Positions 1-8,900 of a stretch of 64,000 nt of DNA are shown piece by piece. This DNA comes from T3Sed10-241 sp036796255 (GTDB taxonomy: Bacteria > Bacteroidota > Bacteroidia > Flavobacteriales_D > Cryomorphaceae): assembly GCA_036796255.1 (NCBI GenBank), contig DAIRDH010000009.1:1-64000 (forward strand), read 5' to 3'. The notes under the pieces are model-generated. The model was not told the origin of the DNA and ran no database searches. It saw only the letters and a list, made by a program, of their open reading frames with translations. The position numbers and the translations under genes were made by a program. Each line of letters starts with the position of its first letter. Within the stretch, counting starts at the first letter, position 1.

Positions 1-902
1 GAGGCCTTGCCGGCCTTCTCGTAAGTGCGGGCAATGCCGAGGGCTTCCACCACATCGTCCGTGTCGCGGATGCCGGCAGTGTCGATAAAGCGGAAGCGCA
101 CCCCGGCTATGCTCATTTCGTCTTCGATGGTATCGCGCGTGGTGCCGGGGATGTCAGATACGATGGCCTTGTCGTCTTCGAGCAGGGCATTGAGCAGCGT
201 GCTCTTGCCCATGTTGGGCGCGCCGAGTATGGCCACGGGAATGCCGTTCTTGATGGCCTGCCCTGTGGCGAATGATTCAATGAGCGCTGAAACCACGCCC
301 ACGATTTCATCCACGAGTGCTTTGAGGTCATCTCGGTTGGCGAATTCCACATCCTCCTCGCTAAAGTCGAGCTCGAGCTCAATGAGGGATGCGAAGTCGA
401 TCAATTTTTGCCGTAAGGCATTGATCTTTTTTGAAAATCCTCCCCGCATCTGGTTCATGGCCAGCTTGTGCGCCGCTGCTGATGATGAAGCGATGAGGTC
501 GGCAATACCCTCGGCCTGGCTCAAGTCCATTTTGCCATGGGCAAAGGCGCGCATGCTGAACTCGCCTGGCGTGGCCATGCGGCAACCGGCCGAGAGCAGG
601 CTTTTCAAAATCTGCGTCTGTATGTACTGCGAGCCGTGGCAGGATATCTCGACGGTATCCTCGCCGGTAAAGCTGCGGGGCGCGCGAAACACGGTTGCCA
701 GCACCTCGTCGATGATTTGCTCGCCCTGGGTGAAGGTGCCAAAATGCACACTGTGCGGTGCCGCATTGCTCAGGTCCTTTGAGAATGAGGTGTTCACCAG
801 CTCAATGGCGCGGCTTCCGGATACGCGAATTACGCCAATGGCGCCAATCCCGGCAGGGGTGGAGAGTGCGCATATGGTGTCGTTTTGGTCTGAAAAATAC
901 AT
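1..902 (-). CDS. mnmE: tRNA uridine-5-carboxymethylaminomethyl modification GTPase MnmE (partial, C-terminus beyond window)
   Basis: MnmE is a cytosolic GTPase that works with MnmG to place the aminomethyl-type modification on wobble uridine 34 of certain tRNAs. About 300 residues are visible, against roughly 450-470 in the family; the rest, including the C-terminal CxGK motif, lies left of the window. The start MYFSDQNDTICALSTPAGIG is the classic N-terminus, where the folate-binding TrmE-N domain begins. The helical domain follows, and the inserted G domain starts near residue 228 with the P-loop GAPNMGKST, then TTRDT (switch I) and DTAG (G3). The start codon at 902 is the only one that gives the family N-terminus. 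A long open frame on the opposite strand here is only its antisense shadow. Identification is very secure. Confidence 0.96.
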   Translation of the reverse strand, partial: MYFSDQNDTICALSTPAGIGAIGVIRVSGSRAIELVNTSFSKDLSNAAPHSVHFGTFTQGEQIIDEVLATVFRAPRSFTGEDTVEISCHGSQYIQTQILKSLLSAGCRMATPGEFSMRAFAHGKMDLSQAEGIADLIASSSAAAHKLAMNQMRGGFSKKINALRQKLIDFASLIELELDFSEEDVEFANRDDLKALVDEIVGVVSALIESFATGQAIKNGIPVAILGAPNMGKSTLLNALLEDDKAIVSDIPGTTRDTIEDEMSIAGVRFRFIDTAGIRDTDDVVEALGIARTYEKAGKA

Positions 903-983
903 GGCTGCAAAGGTAGTGCAATCGCGGGGTTAATTGCTTTCATGCCGAATGCTGTATGAACTGCCAGCCAAATATTGGGGCAT

Positions 984-1013
984 AAAAAAAGCAGGACCGA
1001 AGTCCTGCTTTTT
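984..1013 (-). terminator. Rho-independent terminator
   Basis: Seven-base-pair stem GCAGGAC/GTCCTGC with a CGAA loop, flanked by A and T runs, so it can work on either strand. It lies just after the stop of the minus-strand T9SS cargo gene ending at 1035 and before mnmE, so its likely use is to end that transcript. Confidence 0.85.
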
Positions 1014-1034
1014 CAAATATTGCCTTAAATGCGC

Positions 1035-2270
1035 TTAGCGGATAACCAGCTTTTGAACGCCAGCTTTGCTGTCAGAAACAAACTGTACAGTGTACATGCC
1101 AGGAGCATTGCCGCTGAGGTCAATCTCATGGTTGGCGCCTGTAGCCATGTTTACCAATTCTTGCTTCACCACTTTACCGCTGATGTCGAATACACGCACC
1201 TGGTAAGTTTCGGTATCACCTGAATTTACCAGGTTCACAATTCCATTGCTTGGATTGGGGAAGATGCGGAAGTTAGAAGAGATGTTGTTGCCTTCCTCCG
1301 TAGACAAAGTGCAATCAACTGCATCACCGGGAAGGGCAATGTGATCTAGCAACATTGAGAACTGGTTAGTAGAATCGTGGTGACGGAACGCGATGTAAAT
1401 TGACTGGTTGCTGTAAGCGCTCAAATCTATTGTGCGGCCTTCCCACTCGTTTGATGCGAGTGTTTCAGTGAAAACAACATCAGTGAAATCAGCGATTTCA
1501 TTTCCCGTAGTGGATACAAGCACTGAATAATTTTCAGCAAAGAAATCTGCATCAACACCACGTACTACATAAACCAATGAATCGGCACCGGCTCCCATAG
1601 CAAGTTGCGGTGTGATCAAGTAGTTGTCAGGAGTCAGTACAATATTAGGATTGACAAATGATTCGGAACGAACGGCCCAGTCGCTTTCAAAACCAGGAAG
1701 TCCTGCGGCGAAATTCCAGTTATTGCCATCGCCATCTGCATCTACAATTGTCCAACAAGTTGGAAGTACGCCACCTTCAAATGACTCAGCGCCTTCAAGT
1801 GCGATGGGTGGTGGGGGGCAAGCAGAACCTCCTGAGTTGGTAGTGATTGCAGGAAAGCCATTGTCGTCGCTTCCCTCGATTCCGCAATTGCCGGCCTCAT
1901 TGATCAGAACAACATAAGTTCCTGATTCAGAAGCAGTCCAGGTGATTGAGCAGCCGTCGCCATCGCCAGCACCGAAAGCATCTATTGCTCCTGATGGGGC
2001 AATAACCGTGTATTCAGGTACCCAAGTTCCAGATGCACCGTTACAATTGCTAAAAGTGTAGCTTGCACCTTCTATTCCGTTTTCGAATGAATATGCTTCT
2101 GACTGCCAAATTTCAAATCCAGTGATTTCGCTGGTTGCTCCGTCACAAGGAAAACTGCCAAAGTCATTCCAAGCAGTAGTTGGTGTAGGACTTGCCCATT
2201 CTTCGCACTGGGCGAAGCTTGAAAAAGCGGCAAAGGTGAACATTGCCATGAAAAGTAAAGATTTACGCAT
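1035..2270 (-). CDS. T9SS-sorted secreted protein with choice-of-anchor J (cleaved-adhesin-like) domain
   Basis: Predicted secreted or surface protein of 411 residues. It has an N-terminal signal peptide (MRKSLLFMAMFTFAAFSSFA), a cysteine-containing N-terminal region, and a choice-of-anchor J / cleaved-adhesin type jelly-roll at about residues 165-320. That domain is recognised from FEGGVLPTCWTIVDADGDG at its start and a DHIAL-type ending. A type A T9SS C-terminal sorting domain fills about residues 335-411, with the marker FRIFPNPSNG and a C-terminal KLVIR. The sorting domain implies export by the Por/Gld machinery and anchoring or release at the cell surface. The biochemical role is unknown; cleaved-adhesin domains occur in gingipains and many Bacteroidota adhesins. 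A TATTTTTG box on the minus strand at 2324-2331 could be its -7 promoter element. It stands alone, ended by the hairpin at 984-1013. Confidence 0.88.
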   Translation of the reverse strand: MRKSLLFMAMFTFAAFSSFAQCEEWASPTPTTAWNDFGSFPCDGATSEITGFEIWQSEAYSFENGIEGASYTFSNCNGASGTWVPEYTVIAPSGAIDAFGAGDGDGCSITWTASESGTYVVLINEAGNCGIEGSDDNGFPAITTNSGGSACPPPPIALEGAESFEGGVLPTCWTIVDADGDGNNWNFAAGLPGFESDWAVRSESFVNPNIVLTPDNYLITPQLAMGAGADSLVYVVRGVDADFFAENYSVLVSTTGNEIADFTDVVFTETLASNEWEGRTIDLSAYSNQSIYIAFRHHDSTNQFSMLLDHIALPGDAVDCTLSTEEGNNISSNFRIFPNPSNGIVNLVNSGDTETYQVRVFDISGKVVKQELVNMATGANHEIDLSGNAPGMYTVQFVSDSKAGVQKLVIR

Positions 2271-2654
2271 GTTTAAAAGTTTAGAATTTATAATTGCGCC
2301 ATATTAAGGCAGCGCGAAGATGACAAAAATATAGTGCGCAGTATTAACGCTGGGGAAATAATGGCGCACAAATCAATGTGTGGAACTTTGATGTCCGCCT
2401 GGTGGATTAACTTAAGAAACCAACATACAGTGTCTTATACATGTGTTTTTCCCGAATAAAATTTTGAAGTGGAATGTTAAAAAATTCAGATTGCTCCAGG
2501 CAGTGTGTGTTAAATCGTTGTGTGTAGGTCGATGGAATTCAGTTGCCCAGTTGCGGAGATGCAAGATGAATATAGCGTAATTCAGTATTTAAAGCTTGGC
2601 AGAGCCCCGGCAATGGTCTATTTTTGCCCACCAAAATAAAGCACTTAATCTACC
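2271..2654. other. Intergenic region between divergent genes
   Basis: This 384-bp AT-rich spacer separates the divergently transcribed cargo gene and sucD. I find a TAnnTTTG-type box on each strand (minus 2324-2331, plus 2619-2626) but no tRNA, small RNA or convincing short gene. Confidence 0.6.
2596..2626 (+). promoter_or_regulatory. Bacteroidota-type promoter of sucD
   Basis: TTG at 2596-2598 (-33 element) followed after 20 bases by TATTTTTG at 2619-2626. This matches the Bacteroidota housekeeping consensus TTG-N17-23-TAnnTTTG. It would start a transcript near 2630, about 25 bases before the sucD start codon. Confidence 0.65.
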
Positions 2655-3533
2655 ATGTCAGTACTCGTAAATAAAGATTCCCGCGTCATCGTTCAAGGAT
2701 TTACCGGAAGCGAAGGCACCTTTCACGCTTCACAAATGATTGAATATGGCACCAATGTGGTTGGCGGTGTCACCCCTGGCAAGGGTGGCCAAAAGCACCT
2801 CGACCGTCCTGTTTTCAATACTGTAGCCGATGCTGTAAAGGAAACAAAAGCTGATGTGACCATTATTTTTGTTCCACCTGCTTTTGCCGCTGATGCCATT
2901 ATGGAAGCAGCTGAGGCTGGCATCAAGGTGATTGTTACCATCACGGAAGGAATTCCGGTCAATGACATGGTGAAGGTGAAGAACTATATAAACGGACGCG
3001 ATTGCACCCTCATAGGCCCTAATTGCCCTGGGGTAATGACTGCAGGCGAGGCCAAAGTGGGCATAATGCCGGGTTTCATTTTCAAGAAAGGTAGTATTGG
3101 AATCGTTTCTAAATCAGGTACACTGACTTATGAGGCAGTAGACCAGATCACCAAAGCGGGTATGGGCCAATCTACAGCCATTGGAATTGGCGGTGATCCT
3201 ATTATCGGAACCACCACACTGCAAGCGGTACAATTGCTTATGGCTGACCCTGACACAGAGGGTATTGTAATGATCGGCGAGATAGGGGGTAACCTCGAAG
3301 CCGAAGCTGCACGTTGGGTGAAAGCCCACGGCACCAAACCCGTAGTAGGCTTTATCGCTGGTGTTACCGCGCCAAAAGGCCGCACCATGGGTCATGCAGG
3401 GGCCATTGTTGGTGGTGACGAAGATACCGCTGAAGCCAAAAAAGCCATCCTGCGCGAGTGTGGTATCCACGTGGTGGATTCACCGGCACACATCGGCAAG
3501 AAAATGGCCGAAGTACTCGGAGTTACCGCGTAA
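2655..3533 (+). CDS. sucD: Succinyl-CoA synthetase (ADP-forming) alpha subunit
   Basis: SucD is the alpha subunit of succinyl-CoA synthetase, the TCA-cycle step that interconverts succinyl-CoA and succinate with substrate-level phosphorylation; it binds CoA and carries the phosphohistidine. The 292 residues match the usual length. An N-terminal CoA-binding Rossmann domain (MSVLVNKDSRVIVQGFTGSEG) is followed by the ligase domain with GPNCPG, the CoA-ligase signature region around SGTLTYEA, and the active-site histidine in GHAGAIVGG. The beta subunit gene sucC is not adjacent, as is common in Bacteroidota. Transcription appears monocistronic, from the promoter at 2596-2626 to the terminator at 3554-3586. 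Confidence 0.97.
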   Translation: MSVLVNKDSRVIVQGFTGSEGTFHASQMIEYGTNVVGGVTPGKGGQKHLDRPVFNTVADAVKETKADVTIIFVPPAFAADAIMEAAEAGIKVIVTITEGIPVNDMVKVKNYINGRDCTLIGPNCPGVMTAGEAKVGIMPGFIFKKGSIGIVSKSGTLTYEAVDQITKAGMGQSTAIGIGGDPIIGTTTLQAVQLLMADPDTEGIVMIGEIGGNLEAEAARWVKAHGTKPVVGFIAGVTAPKGRTMGHAGAIVGGDEDTAEAKKAILRECGIHVVDSPAHIGKKMAEVLGVTA

Positions 3534-3553
3534 GGCCATATTTCAAGAAATTG

Positions 3554-3586
3554 AAAACCCCATTGCCATAGGCATTGGGGTTTTTT
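3554..3586 (+). terminator. Rho-independent terminator of sucD
   Basis: Fourteen-base arms (AAAACCCCATTGCC and GGCATTGGGGTTTT) with one internal mismatch and an ATA loop, then a T6 run, 20 bases after the sucD stop. It may also serve the convergent tamL transcript, although the T run on that strand is shorter. Confidence 0.88.
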
Positions 3587-3624
3587 GATGTAAACGCATT
3601 CGAAATTTATTGTAAATCTATTGT

Positions 3625-5904
3625 TTAGAATGGATATCCTATCGCAATGTTTAGCAGCAAGTTGTCTTGTCGCCAATTTTGTTTAAATGGATTGATCTGG
3701 TCTAGCACCCAGCGCTCGCCCTCCGGCAAAAATGGAAGGCGCGCGGGAAAGGCCAGATCGAAGCGCAGCAGGACGAAAGTAAAGTCCATGCGCAATCCCA
3801 CGCCGGCGGCAACTGCGAGTTCGCTCACAGCGCGGTTCCATGCAAATTCTCCACCAGGGCGTCCCTCTGAGGGCCTTTGCAACCATACGTTGCCGACATC
3901 TGTAAAAAGCGCCCATTCAAAGTAGCCGCCTTTGGCAAAGCGGTACTCCAGGTTAAACTCAGCAAGGTAATCGCCAGTTTGATCAAAGAAAGAGCCGAAA
4001 ATGGGGTCTTCATTGATAAAGGATCCCGGTCCTATGGCCCTGGGCTGAAATGCCCGCATTGAGATGGCTCCACCCACGAAAAACTGTTTTGCGAAAGGAA
4101 TTACAGTACTGTTGCCATAGGCAAAACCTGCTCCAATATTTTGCCTGAATACAAGTTCAGAAGTCCTGCTTAACTTAAAGGTGAGGCGGTTATCGATCAA
4201 AAACCTGCTGTATTGCGAAAAGGGGATTCCTCCAAGCGTGAAGTCACCTGGTTCACGCAAGTCGTTGCCAAGCAGTGCGTATATTCCATTGAGCACATTT
4301 CCTGATAAGTCTATGTTGGCACTAAAAAACCAGCGCACGCGTTGGCCTTTTTTCCATTTCGGATTGTAGGTGTAGGTGTAATTCGGACCAACGACGAATT
4401 GATTTTCAAAGCTTTCCCGAAAGAATACATTGTTTTCAAGCAAATCGTCCAAGCTCTCGGAGGAGCTGAGCAGCCGCAGGTAGTTGACGCTAATGTAGTT
4501 GATGCTATGAAGGTGAGCTTCGCCACTGAGCCATTCCATACCGTAGCGCAGTCCCGCAGCACTTTGGGCATAGAAGTCGGCCTGCTGAAAAATACGGTAT
4601 TGCGCGCCATACTTTGTCCGGGGTACATTGCCCCTGTTTTTACCTTTTTTTGTCAAGCGGCCTTTTTGGGGCACAAGTAAATCGGCCTGAAGGTCAAATT
4701 CAAATGAGGAGAGCCCCTTTCTGTCACCTGAGAGTTGGGTTTCGTAGCGGCCTATACCAAGGATCCGTAGCTTTTCCGCTCCTCTGAAGAGGTTGCGGTT
4801 GCTGTACTCAAGTCGAAGCCCTGGTCCCGTAAAGTTATTGGACGTGGTATTGATATCGAGCTCACTTCCTACAGTTTGTTTTTTCATCGCTGAGCCCGAT
4901 ATTTCCGCTTTGAGGTCGCGGTTGCCATTTGTAGTATCACTGCTGAATTTCAGATTTACAAACTCAAATACATCCAGTCGGTTGAGCTGACGAAGGGTGA
5001 GGCGTTGGTCTGCGAATGAGTAGGCTGCACTGTCAACAATAGAAACGAAAGGCTTTAGTTTTTCTGGTTTAATAAAAGGTTCGTCCTTTCCGAGTAAAAC
5101 CTTTACAGGTCCCATAATAGTGTCGGTGACGGCCTCACCGCCACTCAGGTCAAGCCAAATTCCATCGATGAAGTATTTGTCTGTAAGGCTGGGTTCGAGG
5201 TCGTCAATAATCCCCACGCGCAAATCTACCGTGTGTTCACCACCTGCACTGTCAGCCTGGAATTGGATAAAATCAGAACGAAAGTAATAGTATCCATTGG
5301 AGCGGAAGAAGTTGCCGATGGATGAGCGCGCCTCACTCAAGGCAGTTCGGCCGAAAAGGTTGCCGGGGCGCACATCGCTTTCATTCATGAGGGAGTCCAG
5401 TTTGGAGCATAGCTTCGTTGGCTCATCACAAATCTCAATTTTGCCAAAGCGGTAAGGGGTTCCCTGGGTCACGGTGTATATTACACGGGATTCATTTTTG
5501 GCAGAGTCAATCTCAGCCCGCACCGATGCTTTGAAAAAGCCTTCGCTCCGCAGCAGGTCTTCAATGTACGCTGCATTGCGTTCATGCCTCACCTCCGATT
5601 GATAGACGGGTGCATCTCCGATTCGGTACTTGAGCCAATGCTTAATGCCTTTCTCCTTTTCGACATCTCCCATGATACCATGCAGCCATACTCCAGGCCG
5701 TGATACCCATACTTTTGATACTTTATCGGGCCGCAAATCATTTTCCACCTGGTCCTGCCATTGCCTGGGCACTTGTTCCTGACCGGCATCATACTTTACA
5801 ACATGCCCTGCAAAGTAGCGCTCACCTTCCGGCAAATATCGCCTTGCTGTGCACGAGGCGAGCATAGCGACAACAAGCATGGCTAAGAGAAATTTAGAGC
5901 CCAT
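3625..5904 (-). CDS. tamL: TamL: BamA/TamA-family outer-membrane lipoprotein
   Basis: Omp85-superfamily protein of 759 residues, the Bacteroidota lipoprotein form of TamA (TamL), expected to work with TamB in outer-membrane protein or lipid transport. I place the start at 5904 (MGSKFLLAML...) because it gives a lipoprotein signal with lipobox LASC. An in-frame start further upstream would add 23 charged residues that spoil the signal and deepen the overlap with tamB. POTRA-like repeats fill the N-terminal half (for example the segment starting GTPYRFGKIEI). The C-terminal half is the bacterial surface antigen (D15) 16-strand barrel, ending in the aromatic IAIGYPF typical of barrel insertion signals. 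It overlaps the end of tamB by 11 bases, so the pair is translationally coupled. Confidence 0.92.
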   Translation of the reverse strand: MGSKFLLAMLVVAMLASCTARRYLPEGERYFAGHVVKYDAGQEQVPRQWQDQVENDLRPDKVSKVWVSRPGVWLHGIMGDVEKEKGIKHWLKYRIGDAPVYQSEVRHERNAAYIEDLLRSEGFFKASVRAEIDSAKNESRVIYTVTQGTPYRFGKIEICDEPTKLCSKLDSLMNESDVRPGNLFGRTALSEARSSIGNFFRSNGYYYFRSDFIQFQADSAGGEHTVDLRVGIIDDLEPSLTDKYFIDGIWLDLSGGEAVTDTIMGPVKVLLGKDEPFIKPEKLKPFVSIVDSAAYSFADQRLTLRQLNRLDVFEFVNLKFSSDTTNGNRDLKAEISGSAMKKQTVGSELDINTTSNNFTGPGLRLEYSNRNLFRGAEKLRILGIGRYETQLSGDRKGLSSFEFDLQADLLVPQKGRLTKKGKNRGNVPRTKYGAQYRIFQQADFYAQSAAGLRYGMEWLSGEAHLHSINYISVNYLRLLSSSESLDDLLENNVFFRESFENQFVVGPNYTYTYNPKWKKGQRVRWFFSANIDLSGNVLNGIYALLGNDLREPGDFTLGGIPFSQYSRFLIDNRLTFKLSRTSELVFRQNIGAGFAYGNSTVIPFAKQFFVGGAISMRAFQPRAIGPGSFINEDPIFGSFFDQTGDYLAEFNLEYRFAKGGYFEWALFTDVGNVWLQRPSEGRPGGEFAWNRAVSELAVAAGVGLRMDFTFVLLRFDLAFPARLPFLPEGERWVLDQINPFKQNWRQDNLLLNIAIGYPF

Positions 5905-8900
5905 TGTCCTCCTTGTCTTTTGAAAGCTTCTTTTCAGAATCGCTTTTTGAATCAGTGGCTTTGCCCTTGCCATTGTTCTTTATAGCGTTTTTTTCCTGCT
6001 TTAGCCTTTCTCTTTCGGCCTCGAGCTCTGCTTCCAGTTCTTTTTCACTCTTGTCCTTTTTGAAAATTTGATCCCCTCGGTCAAAACTTCGTCTGAATAC
6101 GAGGCCGGCGCCTGTTCGGGTAATCCGTCCTACAAGTATGTCCTCAACATCCGTTTTGCGGAAAGCTTTGAGCCGGTATCTGCCATCGTTGGTTATTTTA
6201 TACTCGACCACGAAATTGGTCATCATTTGCTGCGAATTGTCGGCCATGGCATTATTCTGCTCTAAGGCAAAAGTGCTTCCCATGCTCACCACCACCCGCT
6301 CGTCAAACAAGGCTTTGGACAGGTCTACACTCAGATCGGTTTCCGTAGCACCTTCGCTGCCATAGGATTGCAAGTCGAAGGTTAGTTCGACTCCTCCCAC
6401 CAGCTTATCGCTCATGTTGTTGAGCTGTTGGGTGAGCAATTGGCTGGCACTGTTGCGCGCCTGGTTGCCTACCATTTCGCTTCCGCTGGTTCCACTACCT
6501 CCTTCAGAGATAAAGGTATTAAATACCATAAGCGCAAATACCTGCATGTTGAGCTCACTTTCATTTTCGCGCAGCTGCACCAATCTCGATTCGATTGCGC
6601 CTTGAAGGCTTCCACGGCTCGACTGGCTCGATTTGTCGAGACGGAGGTCAAATCCTACTTCCGGCTGTTCGATTTCTCCTGTTATTGCCATCAATACCTC
6701 CCAGTCAAACATGCGGCGCAAGCCTTCGCTGCCCGCTCCGCCAGTGCTGAGCAATCCCATAGCGGAGGCACGCGTGGGATAAATGGCTGTTAGGTTCAAG
6801 TCAGCGCTAAAGGGATCACCGTTCCAAGTGATGCGGCTTCCCGGCTCTAACAAAAATTTGCGCTTTACAATATTGTAAAAAGTCATTTGATAGGCGCCGC
6901 TGCTCACTGTATATGTACCGGAAAGGCTTATGCGGCCCGCCCTGTCATAGCCAAGGGCAAGCTTCCCACCACCTTCTATTTCAAGATAATCGCCTGCCAG
7001 AGGATCAATGATGATCCGAAATTTGGTCTCCTTGTCTATGTTTAAGTTTCCTGCAAGGTCAATGATGGTTTCGGAAAGGATAGAAGGACTTGCTTCGTTC
7101 TCCTTATCTTTTCTTAGAATATTGGGCACCTTTTCGGCATTGAAATCAACCCATTCAATGAGGCCATCATCTTCAAAGGAGTTGTAATCGCTCTCAGGCA
7201 CTGTAAATACCATTTCAGATCCGCGCTTCAGGGATATGTCGCTGCGCACCACCGGGCGTGTTTGTGTACCGGTAATCTTGATATCGCTACCAACAATCAA
7301 GGTTCCGTAAAAATTAGGGTCTTCCCCCTTTTTTACGTCGAGCATTGTAAACCTGTCGCTACGGATGTTTAGATCGAAACGCAAGTCGCTAAAGTTCTTG
7401 TGCATCACTTTTCCATTGACGATAAGTGATTGTGATGTAGAGTCGCGGATGTTGAAATTTGGGAACACAAAGGCATCGGGCTCAATGCGAATTTCCTCAT
7501 TTCGTAGGGCATATAGCCCCCCACCACTAACCCTGAGCGATACGTCTTTAAAAGTCAGCGCACCTTTGAGCTCCGGATTGCCAGATGTGCCGCCGATCCG
7601 GATTTGCCCCGATACATCTCCACTGGCTTGGGCGAATAGGGAAGGAGCGATATTCTCCAGTGTTTTTGCTGCAAAGCGGCCTACATCAACTTTGAGATCG
7701 AGCTTCTGGCTGCCATCATCCTCAACCTGAATGGTTCCCTGCGATTTAAGGTCCAAGCTTTCACCAGCAAAATTTGCCGAAAGGCGGTATAGATTCTCTT
7801 CGGCCTCACCGGCAAAATCGAGTGAGCCAAAGTTGGCACCCGCAATAACGAGGTCTTCTATAAGTCCGTCGCCCTCGAAGGTTCCATCGGCGTTCAAGTC
7901 AAGGCCAGCGCTAAGCACACCGTCAAAAAGCGCTTCCTTTTGTGAGAAAATTGATCCCAATGCATTAAGCTTGAATCGCTGAGCCCCGAAATGAAGAACC
8001 TCATCCTTTTCATTTTTCGAGAAGCGCAGCTCTTGCTGATTTCTACTCAGCCTCAGGTCTGAAATTTCGGTGCCGCTTTCTTTGAACCGCACGCAGGCAT
8101 CCTCATCTACCTGCCAAGGTTTGGAAGCCAGGTAAATCTCGGTTTGGGGCTTTAGCAACCAATGTGTTGTTGGGTCTTGCTGATGACTCAAATTTACACC
8201 GATCTGGTAGGGTGCCTGGTCAGGGGCGCCACCAATAGACAGCTTGAAAAGTGTACCGACAGAATCGGGTGCCACTGAAAGGTTTAATTGATTGATAACC
8301 AATGTATCAATTGAAATATTTTTAATACTGAAGTCACCTGTGGTACTGCCTTTAGTGCTGCGCAGATCAAGTGATGTGCTGTCAATTCTAAGGCTCCCAT
8401 ATTCCACGAGTGGCATAGAAAAGTTTACATCCAGCTTTCGCTCAGCGCCTACGTAGCGAATCCTTGCCACTGCTGGTTCAAATTCTTTCAGGTCGCTCAG
8501 GAGCAGATCGCGAATCAACTCGGAATCGCCCGATCTGAAGTCAAGATTCCAATAAGCATCACTGAGCTCATTATCGGGAATATTTTGTTTAAATAGATTT
8601 TGAACCCTCGTCATTAAAGAGTCAATTGAGAGGTTGGAAGTTGAATTGAGACTGAGCAATTCACCTGAAATATTGATGCCTGTGCTGTCAGGGCCAAGAA
8701 AGAAGTTGGCTGACATTGGTTGTATATCAATGCGTTCATTTGACTGAACGACTACACTCGTGCCTATATTCACTGCGCCTCGCTGCACACTGTCAATCTG
8801 CACGTAATAGGCGCTAAAATCGGTACTCAGCCTGATGTCTTTTTTCGAAATGCCTAGATATTGGAAATCGGCGCCGGACACGGAGGCATTTAACACCACA

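Noticed and set aside
25..933. Long plus-strand frame of 302 codons
   Set aside because: It is antisense to mnmE, whose family motifs are all on the minus strand; composition is serine/arginine-rich as expected for a shadow.
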